Shown here: positions 5,821 to 12,790 of the stretch, one piece after another
Numbering within the stretch: position 1 is the first letter of the stretch
Layout: each line of letters begins with the position of its first letter
Assembly: GCA_021107605.1 (NCBI GenBank)
Contig: JAIOSN010000080.1
Coordinates: 1 to 12,926, forward strand
Length of the DNA stretch: 12,926 nucleotides
Reading direction: 5' to 3'
From: Anaerolineae bacterium
Lineage (GTDB): Bacteria > Chloroflexota > Anaerolineae > B4-G1 > SLSP01
The notes under the pieces: model-generated
What the model was told of the DNA's origin: nothing
Database searches by the model: none
What the model saw: only the letters and a program-made list of their open reading frames with translations
Made by a program: the position numbers and the translations under genes

Positions 5821-5928
5821 TCACTACCTAAGTCGCTAAATTGATAGTTCTGAATTAAAGAGAGCATATGCAAAAAGAGAGAAAATCTTGGCGGATACCG
5901 TTTTTTACCATCTGGGGCGGGCAGCAGG

Positions 5929-5947
5929 GCCGGGCAGCGAGGAATCT
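5929..5947 (-). repeat. Truncated form 2 GGAATGAC-type repeat
   Basis: These 19 bases are the exact reverse complement of the left end of the 141-199 and 501-559 repeats (141-159). The rest of the unit is absent; three-stem repeat copy C follows 18 bases later. Confidence 0.65.
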
Positions 5948-5965
5948 GCGCATTCGGCATTTAGA

Positions 5966-6019
5966 GTAGCCGCGGTTTCTATACCGCGCCCAGCTATGCG
6001 ATTTGGAAAGCGCGGTTAC
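5966..6019 (+). repeat. Three-stem (cloverleaf-like) repeat, copy C
   Basis: This is the most diverged copy. The outer stem GTAGC/GTTAC (5966-5970 with 6015-6019) keeps pairing through a G-U. The first hairpin is GCGGT-TTCTAT-ACCGC (5972-5987), in which the second pair is C-G instead of the A-T of copies A and B: both sides changed. The second hairpin is TGCGAT-TTGGAA-AGCGCG (5997-6014), with one wobble and one mismatch. The TGGAA loop is conserved. Confidence 0.7.
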
Positions 6020-6100
6020 GTTACCCCGCCCGCTGAAGCGGGCTAGCCCCGCGCAGGGCGCGGAATCTCTAGCTTTTAGCGAGGGTCTCAAAGCAGCATC

Positions 6101-6168
6101 GGGAGATTCCTCGCAGGCGTGGCGCTAGCGCTTTGCTGGCTCGGAATGACAAACCCTGTTTGCCTAGC
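6101..6168 (+). repeat. Dispersed GGAATGAC-type repeat, form 1, copy 2
   Basis: This matches the reverse complement of 41-108 at 63 of 68 positions. It contains the palindrome GCGCTAGCGC (6122-6131) and CTCGGAATGACAAACCCTG. The two copies are inverted relative to each other and 6 kb apart. Confidence 0.75.
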
Positions 6169-6186
6169 GAGGGCCAGACAGCTTGC

Positions 6187-6225
6187 AAAAAAAGCCCTCC
6201 GGTTTTTTCAAAAAACCGGAGGGCT
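6187..6225 (-). terminator. Intrinsic terminator of the amylase unit
   Basis: On the minus strand the stem AGCCCTCCGGTTTT pairs with AAAACCGGAGGGCT (arms within 6193-6225) around a short T/A loop. It is followed by seven T residues (6187-6193 as A on the plus strand). It starts 28 bases after the amylase stop codon. This is the strongest terminator in the window. Confidence 0.85.
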
Positions 6226-6252
6226 AAGCTGTTGCGGAATGTTATTTCGCGG

Positions 6253-9200
6253 TTACGGCACCGCTGCCAGTAGCTTGGCGAGCTGGTACTCTGAATCCTC
6301 TTCCGCCGCGCGTAACTGCGCGATGATCTCATACCCAGCGGCGATCTCTGCCCGTGCTTTTTCAGGCGCGTCGCCGGTCAGCAGTTCCAGCGTCTCCAAC
6401 ATCATCAGGTGCCAGAGGAATTGCTCGAAAGCCTCCTTGTTAAACCAGAGGGTATCTTCAAAGCGGTTGATGCTTAAATAGGCTTGCACCGCTGGTTCGC
6501 ACAACGCCGTTTGAAGAAGGTCGCGGGCTGTCACCGCGCCTAAGCTCTCCGCTCCGCCCAGCCAGCGCCGGTGCCCGATGAATAGTTTGATGGTGGCCAA
6601 CGCGTGGCGGGTAGTTTCCTCGGCGACTCCTAGCTCGTGCAAGGCGCGGGCGATGACTTTGTCCAAGAGCCAGTCAGCTAACCAACTCCGGCTGATGGCG
6701 GCATAATCTTCGCTCTCCACCAGCTTGCCCAAATTATGGGTAAAGAGCCACCCGAGCAGGGTCCCCCAAACCGCAGGTTCATCCGCTGCCAGCCCGGTTA
6801 GGAGATAGTCTCGTAGCTCCTCACCGGGCGGACCTATTGTTGAATCATCCTCCGCCCAGAAAGCGGCTAGCGTTAAGAGTGCCTCTAATTTAGCGCAGAC
6901 TTCCTCGGCGATCTCCTGCATCTTCTCTTCGCGGGCTTCGTCCGATTCGGTCTCCTTGATGGCGCGCAACAGATCCATCATCTTCTGTTTAACCTGCTGT
7001 GAGACATGTTGGTCAGCTGCTCTGGTTTCTGTCTGGCGCACTTGCAGCAACCAGTCAAAGGCCGGGGCGCTGATCAGCATGCGTAGCGGCGCGTGGACCG
7101 GTTCCAGGAGCAATTCTTGGAGTGTTTCCTGGATGTTGGGGACGCCTTTCCCATTTAGCGCGTGGTTCAAGCGGGCGTACTGTTTGCTTCCGTTATCATG
7201 TACTACCTGGAAATCCAAAAAGACATGGACTTGGTAGGCGTGTAGCTGGGCGTAGAAACCGTGCTCATGCAGCTCGCGGCAGCTGCGGATATATTCTAAC
7301 TCTCCGATAGCATCGCGGAAGATGAGGTAGGTATCTGCGGTATTGGGGATATTAAGCCCGCTGGTCAGCGTCTTTTGGACCAAGGCCTTTTCTCCATTGG
7401 GGCCCTTGATGGCGTAGGCGGCCGAAGTTTGAAGCCAGCCGCTGGTCTCGGCGTAGCGGTTATGGTAGAGCACCAGTGAGCGTTCTCCATAAGCCTCGTT
7501 GCTGTAAGCAAAGACGTTCTCATCCACGCGGCCTTTATGAGTGTAGAGATCGTAGAGGAGGAAGTTCTGCGCCTCCGCGAAGAGATACCGTTTGTGCAGT
7601 AGTGGGAAGATTTCCCGTTTGTGCCGCTCTACCAGCTGGGGATGTGGCATCTCATCCCAGTAAGCGCGGCGGTACTCCATGCCGTATTTTTCAGCGTAGC
7701 CTTCAACTTGTCCATGTCCGAACATCGGCAGGCCGGGGAGCGTCGCCATCAAGGTACAGATGCCAAAATATTTATCGCCCTCGCCAAATTGATCAATGGT
7801 GGTGCGCTCGTCGGGGTTGTTCATAAAGTTGACGTAACGTTTGAGGATTTGCGGGTCAAATTCTAGCGTGTTCTTGATCAGTTGGCGGTACTCGTCGTTT
7901 TTCTCATCGCGCAACATGTTCATAAACGCGCTGTTATAAACGCGGTGCATGCCCAGCGTGCGGACAAAATACCCTTCCATCATCCAGAAGGCCTCGGCCA
8001 GCAGTAAAGTGTCCGGGACCTCTGTTGCCACACGATCTACCACCTCGCGCCAGAATTCTACGGGGAAGGCCTGATCAAATCCTGCTCTGGTCATGCCAAA
8101 GTCGGCACGGCTGGCAATATCACCGCCACTGCCCGGTTCCGGGAACCAGAGCCGCTGGTAATGTTTTTTGGCTAACGTCATCGCCGCGTCGAATCTGATG
8201 ACAGGTGAGCGGCGCGCCACAGCTAGGATAGTCTGGATCACGGCCTCGCGCACTGCCGGTAGGAGGTAGTTCAACTGGGCGGTGTCATTCCAGGGCATAC
8301 TGGTGCCGTCGTTGCCGTGATAGATGTACTTGGTATCGCCGGTCCAGTGATCAACGCGTTTGAAGACGACGGCGGCGTCGCTATGCTCATAGTAATGATC
8401 TTCCAGATAAACCCCTACGCGGTCATCGGCACAGAGGTCCTCGCCGTTAAAGGTGTAGGTGGGGAAAGGGCTGTAATTCAAGTGGATAAACCAGTCAGGA
8501 TGTTCAATCATCCAGTGGGAATCAATGCCGGTATGATTAGGCACCATATCACTGGTCATCCGAATGCCGTATTTCCAGGCGCGCTCTTTGAGGTTCTGGA
8601 AGGCTGCTTCCCCACCCAGGTCAGCGGCGATGATGTAATCGTAGAGCGAGTAAGCTGAAGCGACCGCTTCTGGATTGCCCATAATTTGTTTAATGAGTTG
8701 AGAAGCTTTACTGCGCTCCCAGAGACCGATGAGCCAGAGGCCGGTGACGCCACGTCGCGCCATACGGGCCAAGACCTCATCTGGCACCTGCTCCAACAGG
8801 TGAATTTCGTGACCAAATTCTTTTGATAGTTGATCCAACCAGACGTAAACATTCTTGGCTAAGAGAACCAGTCGGGGCATCCAATCGCTATCGGAGCTGA
8901 AATGTTCGGGTGCTTCCTCTTGCCCCTTGAATTCATAGACTTCTGCCGGTCCCGGTCCTAATCCAAAGAAGACCTTGTTTTCTTCGGCTAGGAAGTCCAA
9001 ACTGCTTAATAGGCGGATGAGGTATTGGCCGAGGAAAGTTCCCCAGTGGGTGCGGATATATTCCAACTGTCCGGTGAGTGAGCCGGGGCTATTAAGCGCC
9101 GGTTCGCGGAGCAGCTCAATAAGATTTTTGTTCCCTGGCCCAAAGCCCGGCTCTCCCTCAAAAAAGTCGTAGAGGGTGGTGAGGAGCTCCGCATAGGCGG

Positions 9201-9756
9201 TATGTTGGCTTAACTGGTGATCATCAAATAGTTCGCGGAAGGGGCCGAAGGCGGGGTTGTTGTTGGCCAGCCAGAGCAACATGAGTTCCTCTAATACCAC
9301 TTGCTGGTGGGGCGTGCTGCCGGTTTCTCCCGCCAAGTACTCTCCTAACGCCAGTTCACCGCGATAGACGGCCACCGGCGGGAACTCGTCAGCAAAAGAG
9401 GCTAAGGTTGTCTCCACGGCCTCTGGTCCCAGCTCCGCGGCCAGGTACTCTAGCGCGGATTCCATCACCGCTGGGTTCTGTTCTTCCCTATAGCGAGCGA
9501 CGACGTGGTGCGAGAACTCGTCAATCAAGCCCATCGCGTTGATGTCGCTGGCGCGTATAGCTTGTTCAGGGTACGAGATGAGATCGCGTTGCGCATTTAT
9601 CTTTTGGGCAAAGAGTCGCGCCGCGTAGAAATTTGCAAAGAGGACGTTGCCGTTTAAGGAAAATAGAGAGTCGCTAAATTTATACTGATTCCGAGATTCA
9701 CGTGAGACGTGGAATTCGCGCAAGGCATACTCTCTGGACGATCTTACATTGAGCAT
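6253..9756 (-). CDS. Large GH13 alpha-amylase-family protein
   Basis: This 1167-residue protein probably acts on alpha-glucans in the cytoplasm; no signal peptide is seen. The (beta/alpha)8 barrel starts near 330. Family regions are visible: DMVPNH (403-408), IRFDAAM with nucleophile D523, LLAEAFW with acid/base E588, and FMNNPDE with D649. Region IV usually reads NHD; here P648 replaces that histidine. A distinctive GHGQVEGYAEKYGMEYR stretch follows. About 330 N-terminal residues and 300 largely helical C-terminal residues match no domain I recognise. The longest frame begins at 9777, but AAGGAGA (9763-9769) lies inside it and 6 bases before the ATG at 9756, so I start there. The small membrane-protein gene is 50 bases upstream, and a terminator follows. 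Hydrolase versus transferase is undecided. Confidence 0.88.
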   Translation of the reverse strand: MLNVRSSREYALREFHVSRESRNQYKFSDSLFSLNGNVLFANFYAARLFAQKINAQRDLISYPEQAIRASDINAMGLIDEFSHHVVARYREEQNPAVMESALEYLAAELGPEAVETTLASFADEFPPVAVYRGELALGEYLAGETGSTPHQQVVLEELMLLWLANNNPAFGPFRELFDDHQLSQHTAYAELLTTLYDFFEGEPGFGPGNKNLIELLREPALNSPGSLTGQLEYIRTHWGTFLGQYLIRLLSSLDFLAEENKVFFGLGPGPAEVYEFKGQEEAPEHFSSDSDWMPRLVLLAKNVYVWLDQLSKEFGHEIHLLEQVPDEVLARMARRGVTGLWLIGLWERSKASQLIKQIMGNPEAVASAYSLYDYIIAADLGGEAAFQNLKERAWKYGIRMTSDMVPNHTGIDSHWMIEHPDWFIHLNYSPFPTYTFNGEDLCADDRVGVYLEDHYYEHSDAAVVFKRVDHWTGDTKYIYHGNDGTSMPWNDTAQLNYLLPAVREAVIQTILAVARRSPVIRFDAAMTLAKKHYQRLWFPEPGSGGDIASRADFGMTRAGFDQAFPVEFWREVVDRVATEVPDTLLLAEAFWMMEGYFVRTLGMHRVYNSAFMNMLRDEKNDEYRQLIKNTLEFDPQILKRYVNFMNNPDERTTIDQFGEGDKYFGICTLMATLPGLPMFGHGQVEGYAEKYGMEYRRAYWDEMPHPQLVERHKREIFPLLHKRYLFAEAQNFLLYDLYTHKGRVDENVFAYSNEAYGERSLVLYHNRYAETSGWLQTSAAYAIKGPNGEKALVQKTLTSGLNIPNTADTYLIFRDAIGELEYIRSCRELHEHGFYAQLHAYQVHVFLDFQVVHDNGSKQYARLNHALNGKGVPNIQETLQELLLEPVHAPLRMLISAPAFDWLLQVRQTETRAADQHVSQQVKQKMMDLLRAIKETESDEAREEKMQEIAEEVCAKLEALLTLAAFWAEDDSTIGPPGEELRDYLLTGLAADEPAVWGTLLGWLFTHNLGKLVESEDYAAISRSWLADWLLDKVIARALHELGVAEETTRHALATIKLFIGHRRWLGGAESLGAVTARDLLQTALCEPAVQAYLSINRFEDTLWFNKEAFEQFLWHLMMLETLELLTGDAPEKARAEIAAGYEIIAQLRAAEEDSEYQLAKLLAAVP

Positions 9757-9806
9757 AAAATTTCTCCTTGAACTCATCTGGATAGGAATGTTGCCGGAGT
9801 GTTTTT

Positions 9807-9914
9807 CTAGCGTAGCGCAGAGCCAACATAGCCCAAGATCATGCTGGCAATCAATACGATGCTAAAAACAACCATTACAATTTGTGGCCAATTTTTTTTA
9901 TTATGGCGTCTCAT
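9807..9914 (-). CDS. Small single-span membrane protein, unrecognised (35 residues)
   Basis: This very short gene encodes a basic N-terminus (MRRHNKKNWPQ), one hydrophobic span (IVMVVFSIVLIASMILGYVG, about 12-31) and a short tail SALR. GGAGG (9920-9924 on the minus strand) lies 5 bases before its ATG, an excellent ribosome binding site, and the stop is TAG at 9807. The topology suggests N-terminus inside by the positive-inside rule. It lies 50 bases upstream of the amylase gene with no terminator between, and a near-perfect extended -10 promoter lies at 10119, so the two are probably co-transcribed. I do not recognise the family. Function could be a membrane anchor or regulator, but nothing in the sequence shows this. 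Confidence 0.7.
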   Translation of the reverse strand: MRRHNKKNWPQIVMVVFSIVLIASMILGYVGSALR

Positions 9915-9953
9915 GGATACCTCCAACTGTTTTTCTTCTTATTTACAGGGGCT

Positions 9954-9963
9954 ACTTAACACG
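9954..9963. repeat. Left direct repeat flanking a MITE-like element
   Basis: ACTTAACACG is repeated exactly at 10105-10114. The two copies flank an element with inverted ends, as a target-site duplication would. Confidence 0.6.
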
Positions 9964-9990
9964 CAATGTCATTAAGTTAAGCAACTGGTC

Positions 9991-10005
9991 AGACCTCAGA
10001 GGTCT
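9991..10005. promoter_or_regulatory. Perfect 15-base palindrome, site 1
   Basis: AGACCTC-A-GAGGTCT has 7-base arms and a single central base. Its symmetry suits a dimeric DNA-binding protein better than an RNA hairpin, because a one-base loop cannot form. Site 2 at 10075-10089 is the same apart from the central base, and the centres are 84 bases apart. It could equally be an internal part of the MITE-like element. Confidence 0.5.
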
Positions 10006-10074
10006 AATGCGACCCTCTCCCGCAAGAAATTTACCGTAAATACGACGTGGTTTGCAATTATGCGGCGCTACCAG

Positions 10075-10089
10075 AGACCTCGGAGGTCT
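10075..10089. promoter_or_regulatory. Perfect 15-base palindrome, site 2
   Basis: AGACCTC-G-GAGGTCT is identical to site 1 except for the central base. It lies about 25-35 bases downstream of the predicted minus-strand transcript start (near 10112), where a bound protein could block transcription of the small-protein/amylase unit. Confidence 0.5.
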
Positions 10090-10104
10090 TATCTTAATGA
10101 CATG

Positions 10105-10114
10105 ACTTAACACG
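10105..10114. repeat. Right direct repeat flanking the MITE-like element
   Basis: ACTTAACACG is an exact match to 9954-9963. The predicted minus-strand transcript start falls within it. Confidence 0.6.
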
Positions 10115-10118
10115 TCAC

Positions 10119-10127
10119 ATTATAGCA
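10119..10127 (-). promoter_or_regulatory. Extended -10 promoter of the small-protein/amylase unit
   Basis: The minus strand reads TGCTATAAT (-10 TATAAT at 10119-10124, TG at 10126-10127), an exact extended -10 consensus. No clear -35 box is seen. The transcript would start near 10112 and have a leader of about 200 bases to the ATG at 9914, most of it the MITE-like element. Confidence 0.65.
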
Positions 10128-10180
10128 TAGCTTGTAGAGTTCACTATCATTAGTTGCGCTGGCTCACCGGTGAGATTCCG

Positions 10181-10208
10181 TTGATTTTTCAAAGCCAAGT
10201 GGTATTAT
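10181..10208 (+). promoter_or_regulatory. Promoter of the LCP gene
   Basis: The -35 TTGATT (10181-10186), 16-base spacer and -10 TATTAT (10203-10208), with TG just upstream of the -10 (TGGTATTAT), make a good promoter. Its transcript start, near 10215, falls after the first possible start codon of the open frame (TTG at 10213), so that start is excluded. It diverges from the minus-strand promoter at 10119. Confidence 0.65.
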
Positions 10209-10251
10209 AGCTTTGTTTGGTCAAATTTTAAGGGAGAGGTTCTCATTGCCG

Positions 10252-11868
10252 ATGAAACGCGGAGTAAGGATTTTAGAGGTGTTAATTGTCTTAGGAGTGC
10301 TGGCTCTGGTGATTTTGGGATGGCGCGCGGCCCACAATCAGGAGCCAATCATAGTGCAGATCACGCCAATACCGGTTTCGCCGACCGCTCTTCCCCCAAC
10401 GGCGACCGCGACGCTAACCCCATCACCAACTCTTACTCCAGAACCCACCGCAACTCAGCGTCCTAGCTCAACCCCCACGGCTACCCCCACCGCAACACCG
10501 CTCTTGAGTCCACCGCCGTTATTTCACGCTACCCCGGTATCGTCCACGACATCAGTGATTACCTCAACGCGCCCGCAGCCCACCTTGATGCCGCTGATGA
10601 AGCAGCCAGCGGGCACGATCAATATCTTGCTGCTGGGGAGTGATCGCCGTCCCGGCGTGCAAGTCTCGCTGACTGATGTGCTGATGATCGCCTCCATCTT
10701 CCCGGATACGCCGGGCGTCAGCCTGATCTCAATTCCGCGTGATTACTACGCCTGGATTCCTACCTGGGGCTTGGATAAGATCAACACCGCTTTCCTCCGG
10801 GGCTATAAGAATGGTTATCCGGGCGGAGGGCCGGGCTTGATCAAGGCCACAATAGAGTATAATTTTGGCGTACCCATCCACTACTACGCAATGGTGGATT
10901 TTAGCAGCTATCGCAGTCTTGTGGACGCCGTGGATGGCGTGGACGTGGTGGTTGAGTGTCCTTTCCACGACACCTATCCCGATCCAGAGGCGGCGAGTGG
11001 ACAGAGTGATATTGACCTGGATCCGGGACTTCATCATCTGGATGGCAAGCACGCGCTCTGGTACGTCCGTTCGCGCTGGAATACCTCCGATTTTGACCGC
11101 CACCGCCGCCAACAGCAGGTGGTGCGGGCCGTTTTCCGTCAAGCCCTGGGGCAGAACATGCTCCCACGCATTCCGGAATTCTGGGACCTCTATCAAGAGA
11201 ATACCGAAACGGACTTGAGTCTAACAGATTTAATCTATCTGGGTTCGGTGGCGGCCCGGTTTGATATGCGTAACCTGAAGAGCCGTTTTATTCGCGGGAG
11301 CACCCTCTTGCAATTCTGGACTGCGCCCAATGGCGGATCAGTGTTGGTGCCGCATTACGAAGCACTCTACAATTTTATGTTGGAAGCGGCGCAACCGCCA
11401 GTTACCAGTCGGGCTACCCAACGCGCGCATCGCGTGGAGGTGTGGAACGGGACCGGTAACAGTAGTTGGGGCGAGGTGGCGGCTTACCGGCTTAGTTTGG
11501 AGGGATTTGAGGTGGCGGAGATCAAGGATGTCTCCGGTGTGGCGCGTACCACCATCACCGATTTCACCACCACTACCAAAGGCTCGCCGCTTTGGAAGTT
11601 GCTCAGTCTCTACAAACGCCAATCGAGTGACGTGGTGAGTGAACCATCCGAGGAGATTCCGGTTGATTTCCGCGTCACGTTAGGTTGGGATTACAATCCC
11701 TGCACCGGGACGGGGACCGCCCGTTGGCGGGCTACTGCTACCCCGGCGCCTACTTCTGCTCTCACTCCTACTCTTACTCTCACTCCCACTCCCACACTTA
11801 CTCTCACTCTCACTCCCACACTTACTCTCACTCCTGCCCCCACTTCCACCCCCACGCCGGATGGCTGA
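10252..11868 (+). CDS. LCP (LytR-CpsA-Psr) family cell-envelope protein
   Basis: This 538-residue protein is anchored by one N-terminal membrane span (about 8-24). A long Pro/Thr-rich linker (about 40-115) comes next. The LCP domain (about 122-305) has D131-R132-R133 in GSDRRPG, R163-D164 in ISIPRDYY, R273 and R275 in YVRSRW, and D282-R283...R286-Q287 in FDRHRRQQ. LCP enzymes attach glycopolymers to peptidoglycan or related acceptors outside the membrane. A LytR_C-like domain begins at VEVWNGTGNSSWG (about 400), and the tail is a Thr/Pro/Leu repeat. The frame opens at 10213, but the promoter excludes that start. GAGGT (10236-10240) suits TTG 10246 (5 bases) better than ATG 10252 (11 bases); I give ATG, and TTG would add two residues. 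It overlaps the next gene by 8 bases. Confidence 0.9.
   Translation: MKRGVRILEVLIVLGVLALVILGWRAAHNQEPIIVQITPIPVSPTALPPTATATLTPSPTLTPEPTATQRPSSTPTATPTATPLLSPPPLFHATPVSSTTSVITSTRPQPTLMPLMKQPAGTINILLLGSDRRPGVQVSLTDVLMIASIFPDTPGVSLISIPRDYYAWIPTWGLDKINTAFLRGYKNGYPGGGPGLIKATIEYNFGVPIHYYAMVDFSSYRSLVDAVDGVDVVVECPFHDTYPDPEAASGQSDIDLDPGLHHLDGKHALWYVRSRWNTSDFDRHRRQQQVVRAVFRQALGQNMLPRIPEFWDLYQENTETDLSLTDLIYLGSVAARFDMRNLKSRFIRGSTLLQFWTAPNGGSVLVPHYEALYNFMLEAAQPPVTSRATQRAHRVEVWNGTGNSSWGEVAAYRLSLEGFEVAEIKDVSGVARTTITDFTTTTKGSPLWKLLSLYKRQSSDVVSEPSEEIPVDFRVTLGWDYNPCTGTGTARWRATATPAPTSALTPTLTLTPTPTLTLTLTPTLTLTPAPTSTPTPDG
11748..11857 (+). repeat. Coding microsatellite (Thr-Pro / Thr-Leu repeat)
   Basis: A pyrimidine-rich, roughly 6-base repeat built from ACTCTC, ACTCCC and ACACTT words encodes the C-terminal tail TLTP/TPTL of the LCP protein. 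It runs right up to the stop and the start of the next gene. Slipped-strand mispairing here could change tail length in 6-base steps, or shift the frame if the change is not a multiple of three. Confidence 0.75.
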
Positions 11869-12790
11869 GGTGCTGCCCGGAGCTTCGCCGTCTAAGGCGG
11901 CTATATCGCGCCGGCGCTTTTTGCGGATGCTGGCCGGTGGCGCGTTGTTCTCGGTGCTCACTCCGTTCTATGCAACTCGGCTGGAGCCGGGCTGGCTCGA
12001 CTTGGTGCGCCTCACCGTTACTCTCCCTAGCTTGCCCCCTGCGCTAGCTAGCTTGACCATCGCGCAACTCTCCGACATCCATCTGGGAGCCTCGGTTGAG
12101 TTGGAACTACTGCGTCGCGCGGTAGCTCTGGTCAATGCGGCCGCACCTGATCTGGTGGTGCTCACCGGTGATTTTGTGACAGGAGAGGCGCGGCACAGCC
12201 GCGAGGTCGCTGTGGCGCTGGCGGTTCTCAAGTCACGGTACGGCAGCTACGCCGTCCTGGGGAATCACGACATCTGGACCGACGCGGATTTTATCGCCGC
12301 GCAGTTGGAGCAGGTGGGCATCACGGTGCTGCGCGATGCCCGCACGCGCTTGAAGATCGACGGCGCGCCGCTCTGGTTGTTGGGCATCGAGGATCGTGGT
12401 TATACGAGCATATCGCGCTGGGGCGGAAGCGGGGACTTCACCACTTTTCGACGCCGGTGGCAATCTGCCCACGTTGCGCTCCGTGATTTACTCTCCGATA
12501 TTCCGCTCTCAGAGCCGCGCGTACTCTTGGTCCATAATCCCGACTTTACGGAGATGTTGCCTCCCGCGCGCGTGGATTTGGCGCTCTGCGGTCATACCCA
12601 CGGCGGGCAAGTGCGGATTCCGTTGTTGGGCGCGCTGCTGGTTCCCTCTTGCTTTGGACAGAAATTCGTTGGGGGACTGGTACGTGGCACGCATACACAG
12701 GTCTACGTCAGCCGGGGCGTGGGGATGATCTCCCCGGCGGTGCGCTTCAACTGCCGCCCGGAGGTGACGGTGTTAAGAGTTGAAGGTTAG
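11861..12790 (+). CDS. Tat-exported metallophosphoesterase (YkuE-like)
   Basis: This is a 309-residue calcineurin-like phosphoesterase. A twin-arginine signal is clear: S16-R17-R18-R19-F20-L21 followed by a hydrophobic stretch (about 23-37), so it should be exported folded. Metal-binding motifs are complete: D72 and H74 in LSDIHLG, D104 in LTGDF, N135-H136-D137 in GNHD, H225 in LVHNPD, and H245 and H247 in CGHTHGGQ. The layout matches the YkuE-type group, whose B. subtilis member is a known Tat substrate. The ATG at 11861 overlaps the LCP stop by 8 bases (ATGGCTGA) and has no ribosome binding site, since the upstream sequence is a pyrimidine repeat; translation is therefore probably coupled. 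The final residues, VLRVEG, and the TAG stop come from a heptamer array. The substrate is unknown; an envelope phosphodiester is plausible. Confidence 0.93.
   Translation: MAEVLPGASPSKAAISRRRFLRMLAGGALFSVLTPFYATRLEPGWLDLVRLTVTLPSLPPALASLTIAQLSDIHLGASVELELLRRAVALVNAAAPDLVVLTGDFVTGEARHSREVAVALAVLKSRYGSYAVLGNHDIWTDADFIAAQLEQVGITVLRDARTRLKIDGAPLWLLGIEDRGYTSISRWGGSGDFTTFRRRWQSAHVALRDLLSDIPLSEPRVLLVHNPDFTEMLPPARVDLALCGHTHGGQVRIPLLGALLVPSCFGQKFVGGLVRGTHTQVYVSRGVGMISPAVRFNCRPEVTVLRVEG

Larger units (their letters stand above)
5821..6252. other. Gene-free gap between convergent genes, repeat-rich
   Basis: This gap between the plus-strand HAD gene and the minus-strand amylase gene contains no credible gene. 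It holds the left end of the form 2 repeat reversed (5929-5947), three-stem repeat copy C (5966-6019), a small hairpin CCCGC-TGAA-GCGGG (within 6028-6045), form 1 repeat copy 2 (6101-6168) and the amylase terminator (6187-6225). The repeat content mirrors that of bases 1-640. I see nothing specific in 5821-5928. Confidence 0.65.
9964..10104. mobile_element. MITE-like non-coding element (141 bases)
   Basis: The ends are imperfect inverted repeats: TGTCATTAAGTTAAG (9967-9981) and, reversed, TGTCATTAAGATAAG (10088-10102), 14 of 15 identical, with 10 outer bases perfect. The element is flanked by a 10-base direct repeat ACTTAACACG. Inside are two copies of AGACCTC-N-GAGGTCT (9991-10005 and 10075-10089) and ATTTA-CCG-TAAAT (10029-10041). 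It has no gene, so a transposase would have to act in trans. Duplications of about this length occur in some IS4-group elements, but no family can be named. Removing the element and one direct repeat leaves a normal short leader between the promoter at 10119 and the gene at 9914. Confidence 0.55.

Noticed and set aside
9757..9777. Upstream ATG giving a seven-residue longer amylase protein
   Set aside because: The ribosome binding site AAGGAGA (9763-9769) lies inside this extension, 6 bases before the ATG at 9756.
10213..10251. TTG start at 10213 for the LCP gene
   Set aside because: It lies only 5 bases after the -10 box, before the expected transcript start, and has no ribosome binding site. 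The TTG at 10246 remains a possible alternative to ATG 10252.
11680..11961. Minus-strand Ser/Glu/Lys-rich frame
   Set aside because: It is the antisense reading of the LCP microsatellite, so its repeat composition is not evidence of a gene.
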